Shown: positions 18,194 to 27,913 of the stretch, in pieces
Layout: every line of letters begins with the position of its first letter
How positions within the stretch are numbered: the first letter of the stretch is position 1
Source of the DNA: Lachnospiraceae bacterium
GTDB lineage: Bacteria; Bacillota; Clostridia; Lachnospirales; Lachnospiraceae
Reading direction: 5' to 3'
Assembly (NCBI GenBank): GCA_022510565.1
Contig: JAFLTE010000008.1
Location: 1 to 64,000, forward strand
DNA length: 64,000 nucleotides
Program-made: the position numbers and the translations under genes
The notes under the pieces: generated by a model
The model's database searches: none
Told to the model about the DNA's origin: nothing
Seen by the model: only the letters and a program-made list of their open reading frames with translations

Positions 18194-19245
18194 TATAAAT
18201 ACCTATCCCAAAATTCTTCCAGACAAATGTCTTCGTCGTGCATAATCGTAGCCGCCTCGCGTCCTACATAACGAAAATGCCACGGCTCATACTCGATACT
18301 GGTAATATATTCTTTGCCCGACGGATAACGCAGTGCAAATCCATACTCACAGCTATGTTCCGCCAGCCATTGCCCCGCTTTCGTATCACCAAACCCCTCA
18401 TTAAGTGAAGAGTAGGTATCGCAGGTAATATCTAACGCAAGACCGACCTGATGCTCACTTGCTCCAGGCACTGTAATTACCTGTGAAGTAAGTTTATATG
18501 CATCCATATAGGAATATCCCTGTCCCATGTATCGCTTAATTCTTGCATTGAAATTATATTCCTGTCTGTAATCTGTTCTGTAAGGAGAACTGATTACAAG
18601 ATTGATACCGTCCTTTCTTGCCGCCTGCATCATGGCAAGCAAGTCGGATATGATTCTCTCGTCACACATCATACCATCCTTGATGGTTCCCAACTTGAAA
18701 CTGTAATCCTCCGGAATCGGATGCTGCTTATTAATCAAAACAAGCCGCCAGTCCGAAGAATCAAATACATAATTGTCTTCGAGAGGCCAATCGCTTTCCT
18801 CTTCGGTCTGATAATCTCCGTAACTCTCCAGAATATCGTCAAGAGTATATGCCGCATCAACACCCTCTATATACTCCTCATTGTCATAATCACCATAGTC
18901 ATCTTCGTAATCATCTTCTATGTATATCTGATTCTCCTCGCCACTTAACTCTGCCAGAGCTATATCGGAATCCTCCACAACTGCACTGTAAGTCTCCTGC
19001 GCCTTAATAAATCCCGTCTTCTCCGCAAATACCGCAAAGGAAAAACTGCAGCTGTTCATAAAAAAGATAACAACAAATAAAACACTTGCATATCGCTTCG
19101 TGTTCGTCGCAAAATGCCTTCCTATATAATATACGCACAAGACAACGGACATCAGCGCAAGGCACGGATAATAAAGCAATTTATTCTTTTTTGCAATATG
19201 AGTAAATTTGGAAATTACTTTTTCTCGAAATGTCTTTTTCATCAA
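18193..19245 (-). CDS. VanY-type D-alanyl-D-alanine carboxypeptidase (peptidase M15B)
   Basis: The 350-residue protein is a membrane-anchored zinc carboxypeptidase that trims the terminal D-Ala of peptidoglycan stem peptides. One or two hydrophobic segments lie in the first 75 residues, then a Tyr/Asp/Glu-rich linker (about 105-130) and the M15B domain. Zinc and catalytic motifs are SEHQVGLALDI and EPWHFRYVG; SSPYRT is the conserved strand before them. It is the promoter-proximal gene of the vanY-tgt-yajC group and shares TAATG with tgt. VanY-like is a family label only: there is no sign of a vancomycin-resistance cluster here. Confidence 0.9.
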   Translation of the reverse strand: MMKKTFREKVISKFTHIAKKNKLLYYPCLALMSVVLCVYYIGRHFATNTKRYASVLFVVIFFMNSCSFSFAVFAEKTGFIKAQETYSAVVEDSDIALAELSGEENQIYIEDDYEDDYGDYDNEEYIEGVDAAYTLDDILESYGDYQTEEESDWPLEDNYVFDSSDWRLVLINKQHPIPEDYSFKLGTIKDGMMCDERIISDLLAMMQAARKDGINLVISSPYRTDYRQEYNFNARIKRYMGQGYSYMDAYKLTSQVITVPGASEHQVGLALDITCDTYSSLNEGFGDTKAGQWLAEHSCEYGFALRYPSGKEYITSIEYEPWHFRYVGREAATIMHDEDICLEEFWDRYL

Positions 19246-19297
19246 AAGTCCTCAAACTCACTATTCATCTGCATACCGTAACTACCACCTGTCTAAT

Positions 19298-19325
19298 ATC
19301 ATAACACATAAAATTTATTTGTACA
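19298..19325 (-). promoter_or_regulatory. Candidate promoter of vanY-tgt-yajC
   Basis: TGTACA (19320-19325), 16 bp, TATGAT (19298-19303), about 53 bp before the carboxypeptidase start. The rest of 19326-19620 is very AT-rich (roughly three quarters A/T by eye), has no gene I can support, and presumably holds the aroC promoter on the plus strand. Confidence 0.45.
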
Positions 19326-19660
19326 CTATTTTTATGTAAATTTATTATATTTATTTCTTTCATCTGATATGGTATACTTCCTAATGACAAACTTTGACAA
19401 CTCCTAAAATTTATTAAACAATATGGCGCTTCGATAAATTAAATTATAAATTAATATTTCATGTGTTATTGATTTATGCAAGTTATCTTGCATTTTATTT
19501 TCAGAAAACTTCATGTTTAGACTTTCGCAATCAGATTTTGTCAGACTTATTCATATTTTATTATGGTAATTTCTGACATTTCAAAACAGATATCTTCTTT
19601 CATGCAATGAGATATTCGGTTTAGTTGCTGCGAACATTATTACAAGAAAGGATTAGAAAT

Positions 19661-20761
19661 ATGGCAGGTTCATCTTTTGGAAACATTTTTCGACTCACAA
19701 CATGGGGTGAATCCCATGGTGAAGCACTCGGTGTAGTTGTGGACGGCTGTCCCGCAGGTCTTACGCTTGATGTAAGTGACATTCAGGCATACTTGAACCG
19801 TCGCAAACCGGGACAAACTAAAATTTCAACCCCCCGCAAGGAATCAGATGCTGTGGAAATTCTATCCGGCATCTTCGAGGGTAGGACTACCGGCACCCCC
19901 ATCTCCATGCTGGTGCGCAACACGTCCCAACACTCTGCAGACTACAGCGAGATTGCAAACTACTACCGCCCCGGCCATGCAGATTATACCTTTGATGCTA
20001 AATACGGATTTCGTGACTATCGAGGCGGCGGACGTTCCTCCGGTCGTGAAACGATTGGCCGTGTGGCCGCAGGTGCCGTGGCTGCCAAACTCTTACGGGA
20101 ATTCGGAATCGAACTGATTGCCTATACCAAATCCATCGGTCCTGTTGTCATCGATATGAATAAATTTGACAGACAAGCCATCACTGAGACTCCCACCTGT
20201 ATGCCGGATACCTCTGCATCCGTACGTGCAGAATCTTATCTCGCCGATTGTATGAGAAGCTATGATTCCGCGGGCGGTGTTGTTGAATGTATCATTAAAG
20301 GAGTGCCTGCCGGATTGGGCGACCCGGTTTTCGAGAAGCTTGATGCCAATCTCTCCAAAGCACTTATGTCCATAGGTGCTGTGAAAGCCGTGGAAATCGG
20401 TGACGGTATTGATGCCGCTGCACACCACGGTTCCGAGAATAATGATTCATTCTGTATGGAGAACGGTAAAGTTACAAAGACCAGTAATCATGCCGGCGGC
20501 ATCTTGGGCGGTATCAGTGACGGCTCGGACATCATACTTCGGGCACATATAAAGCCTACACCATCTATCTTCTCTTCCCAGAAGACCGTAAACAAGCAGG
20601 GAGAGGATATAGAAATTTCCATTAAAGGTCGACACGACCCTGTCATTGTGCCGCGTGCCGTGGTCGTGGTGGAATCCATGGCGGCAATTACGCTCGCAGA
20701 TGCCCTACTTTCAAATGCAGGTGCAAAACTTGAATATTTAAAAAAGATATACGACAGATGA
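19661..20761 (+). CDS. aroC: Chorismate synthase
   Basis: AroC eliminates phosphate from EPSP to make chorismate, the last step of the shikimate pathway, and needs reduced FMN. Family motifs are GSSFGNIFRLTTWGESHG at the start, RPGHADYT, the Arg/Gly-rich YRGGGRSSGRETIGRVAAGA, and GRHDPVIVPRAVVVVESM. The start is set at MAGSSFGN because AAAGGA lies about ten bases before it; 12 upstream in-frame codons carry no conserved sequence. The length of 366 is normal. It is a monocistronic plus-strand gene whose stop codon lies inside its terminator hairpin. No other shikimate gene is adjacent. Confidence 0.96.
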   Translation: MAGSSFGNIFRLTTWGESHGEALGVVVDGCPAGLTLDVSDIQAYLNRRKPGQTKISTPRKESDAVEILSGIFEGRTTGTPISMLVRNTSQHSADYSEIANYYRPGHADYTFDAKYGFRDYRGGGRSSGRETIGRVAAGAVAAKLLREFGIELIAYTKSIGPVVIDMNKFDRQAITETPTCMPDTSASVRAESYLADCMRSYDSAGGVVECIIKGVPAGLGDPVFEKLDANLSKALMSIGAVKAVEIGDGIDAAAHHGSENNDSFCMENGKVTKTSNHAGGILGGISDGSDIILRAHIKPTPSIFSSQKTVNKQGEDIEISIKGRHDPVIVPRAVVVVESMAAITLADALLSNAGAKLEYLKKIYDR

Positions 20762-20782
20762 TTCTGTCGTATATCTTTTTTT
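20740..20782. terminator. Bidirectional terminator overlapping the aroC stop codon
   Basis: GATATACGACAGA (20746-20758) and TCTGTCGTATATC (20763-20775) form a perfect 13-bp stem flanked by A and T runs on both sides, so it can stop transcription from aroC (plus) and from the tyrS-aldolase-GH25 operon (minus). The aroC TGA is in the loop, so the last codons of aroC encode one arm. Confidence 0.88.
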
Positions 20783-20803
20783 AACTGATATCCTTTTAAC
20801 ACT

Positions 20804-22489
20804 TTAATACGTGAGATAACTGCTGATACAGTACAATGTCTGTCCGTTATAATCTACTCTGGACCAACCATAATCCTCATTGATTCCTGTTCTTGTCACA
20901 TATTCCCCGTTATGCAGTACTGCAACCACCGTTGCATCCGGGTTTGTCACACTTGGCAGGGCGCGCAGATTGACTTCTATCTTCGCCGTCACCTGCTCGT
21001 TTCTGTCGGCAAATTTCGTCTTAAGTCCGTCGCCGCTGCCCGCACCTTCCTGCTCCGGAACAGGCGGCTGATACTGCAGATCCGTGGTCAGATAACTGGA
21101 CACTGCATAGACAGTTCTCCCGTCATAAGTAAGCCTTGACCAACCACTGTCACTGACACCCGTCCTCGTGGCCGTCTCCCCATTCTTCAACGTATAGACA
21201 ATGGTACTGTCACCACCCTGGCTCGGAATGTCTCGAAGATTCGTGGAATCCTTGGCGGTTACCGTCTCATTCACTTCCGTAAAATTCATCAAGGCTTCTG
21301 CATCGGGTCTGACTTCCTCGGGTGTGTCAGGGTTTACCGCTTCCGCAGTGCCTTCGTACCCGAAATACGCCACATTGACGTCTACCGGTCTTGCGATTCC
21401 CGCCACCGTACCGCGGTTGGTGTACTGCCACATAGCATGGACCCCGCTGTAGGAAGACTTTGCCGTCTCCGGATAAGGTACGGAAGGATATTGTGATACC
21501 CATATCCTGTATGTATTCTCAATTCTTGTAGTATCCCACTTCGAATTGGCTGTCAGTTCTCCCATGGAAGCGTAGAACATCGGCGTGTAATCTCTATTAT
21601 AGATTTCCTGTAAAAAGGCAATCGCGATATCCGTACGCTCTGCGTTGCTCAAATGATACTGTGCACTGTCAGGTTTGTCAAAGCCCTCACAGTCAAAGGC
21701 AACCGGATAAGTAATCTGATATCTGGAAATAAAATCCGCCACCCAGGCGGCCTCTGCCTTCGCTTCCTCTACGGTCGTAGCCGTAGAAAAGAAATACACT
21801 CCCACTTTAATACCGTTCTTCTGTGCTTCCTGCATATTATACTGAGCATTGGTATCGGCACAAATTTCTCTTGAAACATCTGCCCGGTATCCCACTCTTA
21901 CCATGGCAAAATCAATTCCTGACGCTGCGACCTGTGCCCAGTCAATAGTCCCCTGATATCTTGCAACATCAATACCGATGGTAACCTGATCCGTCTCCGC
22001 CACTCTGCCTGAGGACAGTAACGCAGATATATCTACTTCTGTCCCCTGCTCGGTACTCATAGATGCCGACTGCGGGTCTTCCGAATCATCATCTACTACA
22101 GCCTCATCAGAATCATTTTTGTTCTCCGAATCAATATCATCTGTTATGTAATTCTCCGTGTTGTCCGCATCTTCTATTTCCTGCTCCTGAATCTGCCCGG
22201 CGCCCGAATTATCGTTCTCGGCCACCATCTCTCCGATAATATTTCTTGTAGTTCTTCCGGTTACGACGATAAAAGCAATTATCGCAACAATGACTAACAA
22301 AGCTACAACAGCAACGGGAATCATAAATTTTGCTACAGGAAGTGCATCATCGTCGTCATAGTCATAGTCATCATCGTCGTCATCATAATCTTCAGTGTAC
22401 CTGCTGTCAGACACATCTTCATAATCGCCGGACTCTTCTTCATCATCCAAATCCAACAATTCGTCATCCAGATCGCTTAGTTTCTTCAT
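20804..22489 (-). CDS. Type II membrane GH25 lysozyme with acidic cytoplasmic tail and two SH3b domains
   Basis: The 561-residue protein has an extremely acidic N-terminus (mostly Asp, Glu, Tyr, residues 5-48), a membrane helix (about 55-77), an acidic linker, a GH25 muramidase domain (about 165-370) and two C-terminal SH3b repeats (about 405-470 and 495-561, each with NLR..PS and GWSR). Catalytic motifs are GIDVARYQG and the DCEGFD acid pair. It should cleave the MurNAc-GlcNAc bond, anchored outside the cell, with SH3b domains binding wall peptides. It is the last gene of the tyrS transcript, 23 bp after the aldolase gene. The absence of a signal peptidase site and the position suggest a housekeeping wall hydrolase rather than a phage endolysin. 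Confidence 0.9.
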   Translation of the reverse strand: MKKLSDLDDELLDLDDEEESGDYEDVSDSRYTEDYDDDDDDYDYDDDDALPVAKFMIPVAVVALLVIVAIIAFIVVTGRTTRNIIGEMVAENDNSGAGQIQEQEIEDADNTENYITDDIDSENKNDSDEAVVDDDSEDPQSASMSTEQGTEVDISALLSSGRVAETDQVTIGIDVARYQGTIDWAQVAASGIDFAMVRVGYRADVSREICADTNAQYNMQEAQKNGIKVGVYFFSTATTVEEAKAEAAWVADFISRYQITYPVAFDCEGFDKPDSAQYHLSNAERTDIAIAFLQEIYNRDYTPMFYASMGELTANSKWDTTRIENTYRIWVSQYPSVPYPETAKSSYSGVHAMWQYTNRGTVAGIARPVDVNVAYFGYEGTAEAVNPDTPEEVRPDAEALMNFTEVNETVTAKDSTNLRDIPSQGGDSTIVYTLKNGETATRTGVSDSGWSRLTYDGRTVYAVSSYLTTDLQYQPPVPEQEGAGSGDGLKTKFADRNEQVTAKIEVNLRALPSVTNPDATVVAVLHNGEYVTRTGINEDYGWSRVDYNGQTLYCISSYLTY

Positions 22490-22512
22490 AGCTTTCTCCG
22501 TTCTCAGTATTA

Positions 22513-23496
22513 TCAGAAATTATCCAACAACTCCAAATAGAAGTTATTGTAATCTTCTCTCTTCTCCTTCATGAACTGAATTGCCGTCTTCGGATGCTGA
22601 TTTAACAGTCCCGTCAAAAGATAAGGCACATCGTATCCCCATACCACACCCGACTCACGAAGCGGCACAATATGCTGCTCGATAAATTTCAGAATCGGAT
22701 TAATACGATACTTCGGATTCTTTAAGAAACCGAGAAGCAACTCGCTGGGGCAATTACCACAGCCACGTCCCAAACCGCTCACCGTAGCATCTAAGTAGCT
22801 TACCCCCTTGATAATTGCCTCTGTTGTATTGGCAAAGGCAAGCTGCTGATTATTGTGCGCATGAATACCCACCTTCTTACCATACTTATCGGCCACTTCC
22901 AAATATTTGTCTGCCAGTCTTCTAATCTGCTCCGGGTAGAGGGAGCCGTAGCTGTCCACCAAGTATACCGTACCTACACTGCTCTGACATAGAAGTTCCA
23001 GTGCCGCATCGATATCCGCATCGTTAGACTTGGAGATTGCCATGATATTGACAGTTGTCTCATATCCCTTCTTGGTACAATCTTCTATCATTTCTACAGC
23101 AGCCGGAATTGTATTGATATACGTAGCAATTCGCACGAGGTCAATCGGGCTGTCCTTTTTGTTTAATATGTCTTTCTTAAAATCACACCGTCCAACATCC
23201 GCCATGACAGCCAGCTTCATGTCGGTCTTATTGTCACCTACAATGGCACGGATATCCTTGTCGTCACTGAATTTCCATTTGCCGAATTTGTTCACATCGA
23301 ACATCTCCTTGGATGCCTTGTAACCAAACTCCATATAATCCACACCCGCTTTGATATTCGCCTGATACAGCTCCTTTACAAACTCGTCGGTAAAGTAGAA
23401 ATCATTTACCAGACCGCCATCGCGCAGCGTACAATCCACCACCTTGATATCCGGAGTATAGGACATAAGTGTTCTTTCTTTTACTTTTTTCTCCAT
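22513..23496 (-). CDS. DRE-TIM metallolyase / aldolase catalytic domain protein (HMGL-like)
   Basis: This 327-residue protein has the HMGL-like barrel of the DRE-TIM superfamily. The name-giving motif is VVDCTLRDGGLVND near residue 20 (Asp for metal, Arg for catalysis), and the metal-binding HAHNNQQLAFANT stretch lies around residue 215, with SGLGRGCGNCPSELLL after it. It is closest in look to 4-hydroxy-2-oxovalerate aldolase but is shorter and lacks the C-terminal communication domain; the substrate is unknown. A good AGAGAGG lies ten bases before the ATG. It is 19 bp behind tyrS and 23 bp ahead of the GH25 gene, so it is under T-box control. Confidence 0.82.
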   Translation of the reverse strand: MEKKVKERTLMSYTPDIKVVDCTLRDGGLVNDFYFTDEFVKELYQANIKAGVDYMEFGYKASKEMFDVNKFGKWKFSDDKDIRAIVGDNKTDMKLAVMADVGRCDFKKDILNKKDSPIDLVRIATYINTIPAAVEMIEDCTKKGYETTVNIMAISKSNDADIDAALELLCQSSVGTVYLVDSYGSLYPEQIRRLADKYLEVADKYGKKVGIHAHNNQQLAFANTTEAIIKGVSYLDATVSGLGRGCGNCPSELLLGFLKNPKYRINPILKFIEQHIVPLRESGVVWGYDVPYLLTGLLNQHPKTAIQFMKEKREDYNNFYLELLDNF

Positions 23497-23515
23497 GATA
23501 TTTTACCTCTCTTTC

Positions 23516-24742
23516 TTATTCTACAACAATTTTTCTGAAACTTTTCTTCCCTTTTTTGACAATAAACTCTTCCTCAGCAATTGCTTCCCTGGTGTAGGAC
23601 GTCTTAATATCCGACACCTTCTCTCCTTTCACAGATACACCGCCCTGTTCCACGGAACGACGTGCATCGGAGCGGGATGTGGCAAGCCCTGATGCCACCA
23701 AAATACTTAAGATATCGATATTTCCATCCGTAAAATTCTCTTCCGTAAGAGTTGTCGTCGGCATATTTTCTGAACTTCCGCCACCGGCAAAAAGGGCTTT
23801 CGCCGCTTCCTCTGCCTTCTTCGCTTCCTCTTCGCCGTGGACGAGATTCGTCAGTTCATATGCAAGAATTTCTTTTGCCCGATTTAACTGGCTGCCCTCC
23901 CACTTATCCATCTCGTCAATCTGTTCAAGAGGTAAAAACGTCAACATTCGCAGACATTTCAGTACATCCGCATCTGCCACATTCCTCCAGTACTGATAAA
24001 ACTCAAAAGGTGTCGTCTTGTTGGGGTCAAGCCACACCGCGCCTTTTTGGGTTTTACCCATCTTCTTCCCCTCCGAATTCATTAGAAGGGTAATTGTCAT
24101 GGCATAGGCATCCTTACCCAGTTTACGGCGAATCAAGTCCGTACCGCCGAGCATATTGCTCCACTGGTCGTCTCCTCCGAACTGCATATTACAGCCGTAT
24201 CTTTTATACAACTCCAGAAAATCATAGCTCTGCATAATCATATAGTTGAATTCTAAGAAGCTTAAACCTTTTTCCATTCTCTGCTTATAGCACTCCGCCC
24301 GAAGCATATTGTTAACACTGAAGCATGCTCCTACCTCACGGATGAACTCTATATAATTCAAACCGAGAAGCCAGTCGGCATTGTTCACCATGAGCGCCTT
24401 GCCCTCGGAGAAATCAATAAATCTGCTCATCTGCTTCTTGAAGCATTCGCAGTTGTGCTCAATCGTCTCCTTAGTCATCATAGTACGCATATCGGTTCTT
24501 CCCGACGGATCACCAATCATAGCTGTACCGCCGCCAATCAATGCAATCGGCTTATTACCCGCTTCCTGTAATCTCTTCATAAGGCACAGTGCCATAAAAT
24601 GTCCTACATGCAGGCTGTCCGCAGTGGGGTCGAACCCAATATAAAAGACCGCCTTTCCGCTGTTAATCAGTTCGCGGATTTCATCAGCATCCGTTAATTG
24701 TGCAAGAAGTCCTCTTGCCTGAAGTTCTTCATAAATTCCCAT
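23516..24742 (-). CDS. tyrS: Tyrosyl-tRNA synthetase
   Basis: TyrS charges tRNA-Tyr. The class I HIGH motif appears as HVGH ([19 protein letters not shown]), the KMSKS loop as KKMGKT, and tyrosine-site residues as [11 protein letters not shown] and [12 protein letters not shown]-terminal S4 domain (about 345-408) carries [17 protein letters not shown]. The length of 408 is typical. Only a 25-base spacer separates it from the T-box terminator, and it starts a three-gene transcript with the aldolase and GH25 genes. Confidence 0.97.
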   Translation of the reverse strand: MGIYEELQARGLLAQLTDADEIRELINSGKAVFYIGFDPTADSLHVGHFMALCLMKRLQEAGNKPIALIGGGTAMIGDPSGRTDMRTMMTKETIEHNCECFKKQMSRFIDFSEGKALMVNNADWLLGLNYIEFIREVGACFSVNNMLRAECYKQRMEKGLSFLEFNYMIMQSYDFLELYKRYGCNMQFGGDDQWSNMLGGTDLIRRKLGKDAYAMTITLLMNSEGKKMGKTQKGAVWLDPNKTTPFEFYQYWRNVADADVLKCLRMLTFLPLEQIDEMDKWEGSQLNRAKEILAYELTNLVHGEEEAKKAEEAAKALFAGGGSSENMPTTTLTEENFTDGNIDILSILVASGLATSRSDARRSVEQGGVSVKGEKVSDIKTSYTREAIAEEEFIVKKGKKSFRKIVVE

Positions 24743-24766
24743 AGTTGTGTTTTCCTTTCATAAAAA

Positions 24767-25080
24767 TTAAAAAACCCCGTCCCATACATAGGACGAGGTT
24801 AAACTCGTGGTACCACCTAATTTCACAGACAACTCACATTGTCTGTCTCACTGAGTACTCTGCCGAAATGCCCTTATCCGCAACTACATCGCGCATTCCA
24901 ACTCTATACTCTCCTGCTGTAACGTGCATTCCACGTCGCGGCCTACTAGGCTCTCCATTCTGCCGCGCAGCTCCAAGATGTATTCATAAAAAACTTCCCG
25001 CGCGCCTCTCATCAACCGGCTGCTTTCTGTGCGTTCCGTAGTTTACTACTTGTTCTTATCGTCGCTTTTGTTATTCTGTT
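24767..25080 (-). promoter_or_regulatory. T-box leader of tyrS
   Basis: The conserved T-box core appears on the minus strand as TTAGGTGGTACCACGAG (24804-24820), directly followed by an AACCTCGTCC/GGGACGGGGTT hairpin and T run (24766-24801), the antiterminator/terminator switch. About 250 nt of structured leader precede it. Uncharged tRNA-Tyr should pair with the T-box and prevent termination. A TAC triplet in GAATACATC (around 24980) is a candidate Tyr specifier, but I have not folded Stem I, so that is tentative. Confidence 0.92.
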
Positions 25081-25086
25081 GCTTAT

Positions 25087-25115
25087 AATTTATATGAATC
25101 CATATGTTTTGTCAA
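25087..25115 (-). promoter_or_regulatory. SigA-type promoter of the T-box tyrS operon
   Basis: TTGACA (25110-25115), 17 bp, TAAATT (25087-25092) on the minus strand. It lies just beyond the end of the upstream kinase gene, so tyrS is independently transcribed. Confidence 0.72.
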
Positions 25116-25118
25116 CAA

Positions 25119-27899
25119 TTAATTTATACTTTCCATCATCTCATTCAGAATCGCCTTGACCTGATGGAAGTCAAACATCTCGTAAGCCTCCCGCAGTTTC
25201 TTCATCTGTCCGTTGATTTGCGAACCGAAATTCTTGGAGGAAAGCTCCGGGACAAGTTCATCTGTGACTTTCAAATTCATCTTATCAAGCTCAGTCTTGA
25301 GATTTCGAAGCATATCCGATGTCAGCTCCTCCACCGCTTTGTCGTCCAGATTTTCCTCCGACTCCGTCTCACTGAACTTTCCGATACTGCTCAGATACGC
25401 TTTGACCTCTTCCAAAATATCCTTAAACTTCTCCAGATATCCGTTAAATTTGCTGTTAATTGCCTCTACGTCTCCTGCTTTACCGTCAAATTCCAATTCC
25501 TTAAAGAGCGCCGACACCTCCATAGCTCCGATACTTGCACTGGAACTCTTGATTCCGTGCACATCGGTCGTAAAGAGCTGTATGTCCCCCACCTCCAGCA
25601 GATTCGGCAAAAGTTCCAGATATTTCACACCCTCTGAGTAATAAGTGTTCAAGATTGCAGCATAAGCATCCTGATTAAAGCCGATATTTAACAGTCCCTT
25701 GTCAGTGTTCAAGCCACTTTCAGGCTTTTGCTCATTGTCGGCAGAAGCTTTGCTTTCATCTTTTTTACCGTCCGCTTCCTTGACCTTAACACGCTCAATC
25801 AGTTCTTCAGGCAAAAATTCCAGGAGGCATTTTTCCAGATACCGCCTCTTAATAGGTTTCGCAAGATACTCCTGAAAACCGAGTCCCAACATCTCCTCTC
25901 GCACATTTGCACCGTTCTGTGCCGTCAGCGCCACAAAAGGTACTTCTTTATAGTAATTGTCATCTTTTGATCGAATCGAGCTAAGCACATCGCCGCCGCT
26001 CATATCCGGCATTACCATGTCCATCAGCACCAAATCGTACTTTTCATTCTCCATCTTTTTGATGCCGTCCTCACCACAGGTAGCCACAGAAATATCGATT
26101 CCGTATTTGCTGAAAATCCCTGCCGCAACTTTCAGATTCACCGCGTTGTCGTCCACCACCAGAATTCTTGCCTTTTTAGCCGTAAAACTCTCATCGGACG
26201 CACCCTTCTTAAAGTCTTCTTTCTTCCACTGATGATTTAATGCCGTGGAGACACTGACACACGAAAGCGGTCTGTGAATCAACCGACACTTACCGAAATC
26301 TCCGTAAACAGCATCAAAATCCGCTATAATATAAGTATATTCCTGACACTGATACAGTGAAATGATGTTGGACAGATTCTCATACACCCCGTCCGGTACA
26401 AAAATAAAATCAAAATGTTTATCCTGAATTGCCCTGTCAAATCCGTAGTAGTTGCGGCTGTATGTAGGGCGGACATTGAAGTCATCCATAATGTCCTGCC
26501 ATTTTAACATACTCAGTTCATTGTCCGCATAAATCAGCACGCTTGGTTTCTTTTCATCCTCCAGTTGTACCATGGGTGCAGCGTCAACCATCTGTTGGCG
26601 GAACGTAAAAGTCGTAGACAGACCAATCCCCTCAATACTCTCCACCTTGATGTCCCCCTGCATCATGGCAAGCAGTTCCTTACAGATGGTAAATTTCAAT
26701 CCGACCCCTTTTAAGTTGCTGGACTGTCTGGAATCATACACATCATACATCCCGAAAAGCGACTGTATATCGATTTGCGACAAGCCTTTACCTGTGTCCG
26801 CAACCGTGCAGTGAAATACCGCCATTCCCGTATCGGCATCCCTATCGCATCTTATTTCTAACACAATCCTTCCGCTGGATGTAAAATCTATAGAGATAAA
26901 GAGCAAATACAGAAATATCTGTCTGATCATAACGCTGTCACCACGAAGGAGCTTCGGTATATTGCCGTCAATTTTAACGTCCAGGTAAAGTTCTTTCTTC
27001 TGCACCTCCTCCGAGATGGTCCGAATAATCTCCTTGTACAATTTCTGAAAACTGTATGTGTCCTCAATCAGATGCATATTCCCCGCATCGATTTTGGCGT
27101 AAGTCAGCACATCGTCTATGATAGACAACAGGTCATATGCAGCGCTCCGAATCGTATTGACATCGCTCTTTGTCTCGCCGTTTGGCTCACCCTTAAGCAT
27201 AATCTCCGACAGATTAATAATGGAGTTCATCGGTATCCTGATTTCGTAGGACATATTGGTCAGGAATCGTCTCTTGGCAGTACCGGCACGTTCAATCTTA
27301 CGGCTGCTTCGCCCTATCTTCAACTGCTGATACTGATAGAATTTTTCCTGAAAATAGACAAGCATGACAATCATAAGCGCCGTACCCACAAAACAAAACG
27401 CCATGTCCGAAAAAACAAATGTTATATGTGAGTAGAATGAAGCTCCGCCGCTCGGTAATAAAATACCGCTGTACAAATAGCAGTATTCAAATATAAATGC
27501 AATCATAGCAAGGAAAAATACCAGTCCCTTAAAGACCGAATATATAATCAACATCCCCGCCACAAACCATATAATAACTATACCGTATACGACATGTCCG
27601 AATTTGAGGATCAGCGGAACCGAAATGCCATTCAGTATGATCAGAGCCAGAATTGCTGTCAAATTATGCTTGCCGCTATACAGATCCAGCAGCAAAAGCA
27701 AACCGCATCCCAATATAAGAATCGTCATGGGAGCCACCAAACCCTGTGTATTTCTGACAAATAAGGCAAGTGAAAGTATGACGATATTTTCGACGATAAT
27801 CATGGTGAGAAGAATAATCAGGTTAAACTCAGCCAATTCCATATCGCCCAATTTCTTAGCAAACATCTGCTCCAGTTTCTGTTTCATAGTTTTCCCCAC
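25119..27899 (-). CDS. Hybrid histidine kinase-like protein with Tyr in place of the phospho-accepting His
   Basis: The 926-residue protein has six or seven membrane helices (about 25-185), a HisKA-like helix (213-275), a HATPase_c-like domain (about 300-440), a degenerate receiver-like stretch (445-550), a true receiver (about 577-700, Asp627 in LMDMVMP, Lys in LAKPI) and a C-terminal HPt domain (His781 in HGIKSSSASIGA). The H-box reads MSYEIRIPMN: Tyr218 replaces His. The N-box lacks its Asn (IFLYLLFISIDFT), while G1 (DTGKG, 368-372) and a GVGLKF G2-like motif remain. It probably cannot autophosphorylate on the H-box, but could relay phosphate through receiver and HPt. It is the last gene of the MoxR operon, 14 bp after its paralogue. 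Confidence 0.85.
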   Translation of the reverse strand: MGKTMKQKLEQMFAKKLGDMELAEFNLIILLTMIIVENIVILSLALFVRNTQGLVAPMTILILGCGLLLLLDLYSGKHNLTAILALIILNGISVPLILKFGHVVYGIVIIWFVAGMLIIYSVFKGLVFFLAMIAFIFEYCYLYSGILLPSGGASFYSHITFVFSDMAFCFVGTALMIVMLVYFQEKFYQYQQLKIGRSSRKIERAGTAKRRFLTNMSYEIRIPMNSIINLSEIMLKGEPNGETKSDVNTIRSAAYDLLSIIDDVLTYAKIDAGNMHLIEDTYSFQKLYKEIIRTISEEVQKKELYLDVKIDGNIPKLLRGDSVMIRQIFLYLLFISIDFTSSGRIVLEIRCDRDADTGMAVFHCTVADTGKGLSQIDIQSLFGMYDVYDSRQSSNLKGVGLKFTICKELLAMMQGDIKVESIEGIGLSTTFTFRQQMVDAAPMVQLEDEKKPSVLIYADNELSMLKWQDIMDDFNVRPTYSRNYYGFDRAIQDKHFDFIFVPDGVYENLSNIISLYQCQEYTYIIADFDAVYGDFGKCRLIHRPLSCVSVSTALNHQWKKEDFKKGASDESFTAKKARILVVDDNAVNLKVAAGIFSKYGIDISVATCGEDGIKKMENEKYDLVLMDMVMPDMSGGDVLSSIRSKDDNYYKEVPFVALTAQNGANVREEMLGLGFQEYLAKPIKRRYLEKCLLEFLPEELIERVKVKEADGKKDESKASADNEQKPESGLNTDKGLLNIGFNQDAYAAILNTYYSEGVKYLELLPNLLEVGDIQLFTTDVHGIKSSSASIGAMEVSALFKELEFDGKAGDVEAINSKFNGYLEKFKDILEEVKAYLSSIGKFSETESEENLDDKAVEELTSDMLRNLKTELDKMNLKVTDELVPELSSKNFGSQINGQMKKLREAYEMFDFHQVKAILNEMMESIN

Positions 27900-27913
27900 T
27901 CACATGCTTCCTA

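Noticed and set aside
18193..19245. Vancomycin-resistance gene
   Set aside because: VanY-type M15B peptidases are common in clostridial cell-wall turnover, and no vanH/A/X or vanS/R is adjacent.
27246..27248. Tyr218 of the kinase as a sequencing error for His
   Set aside because: His (CAC) to Tyr (TAC) needs one base change, so error is possible, but nearby residues also depart from consensus (RIP for RTP, N-box without Asn), which supports true degeneration.
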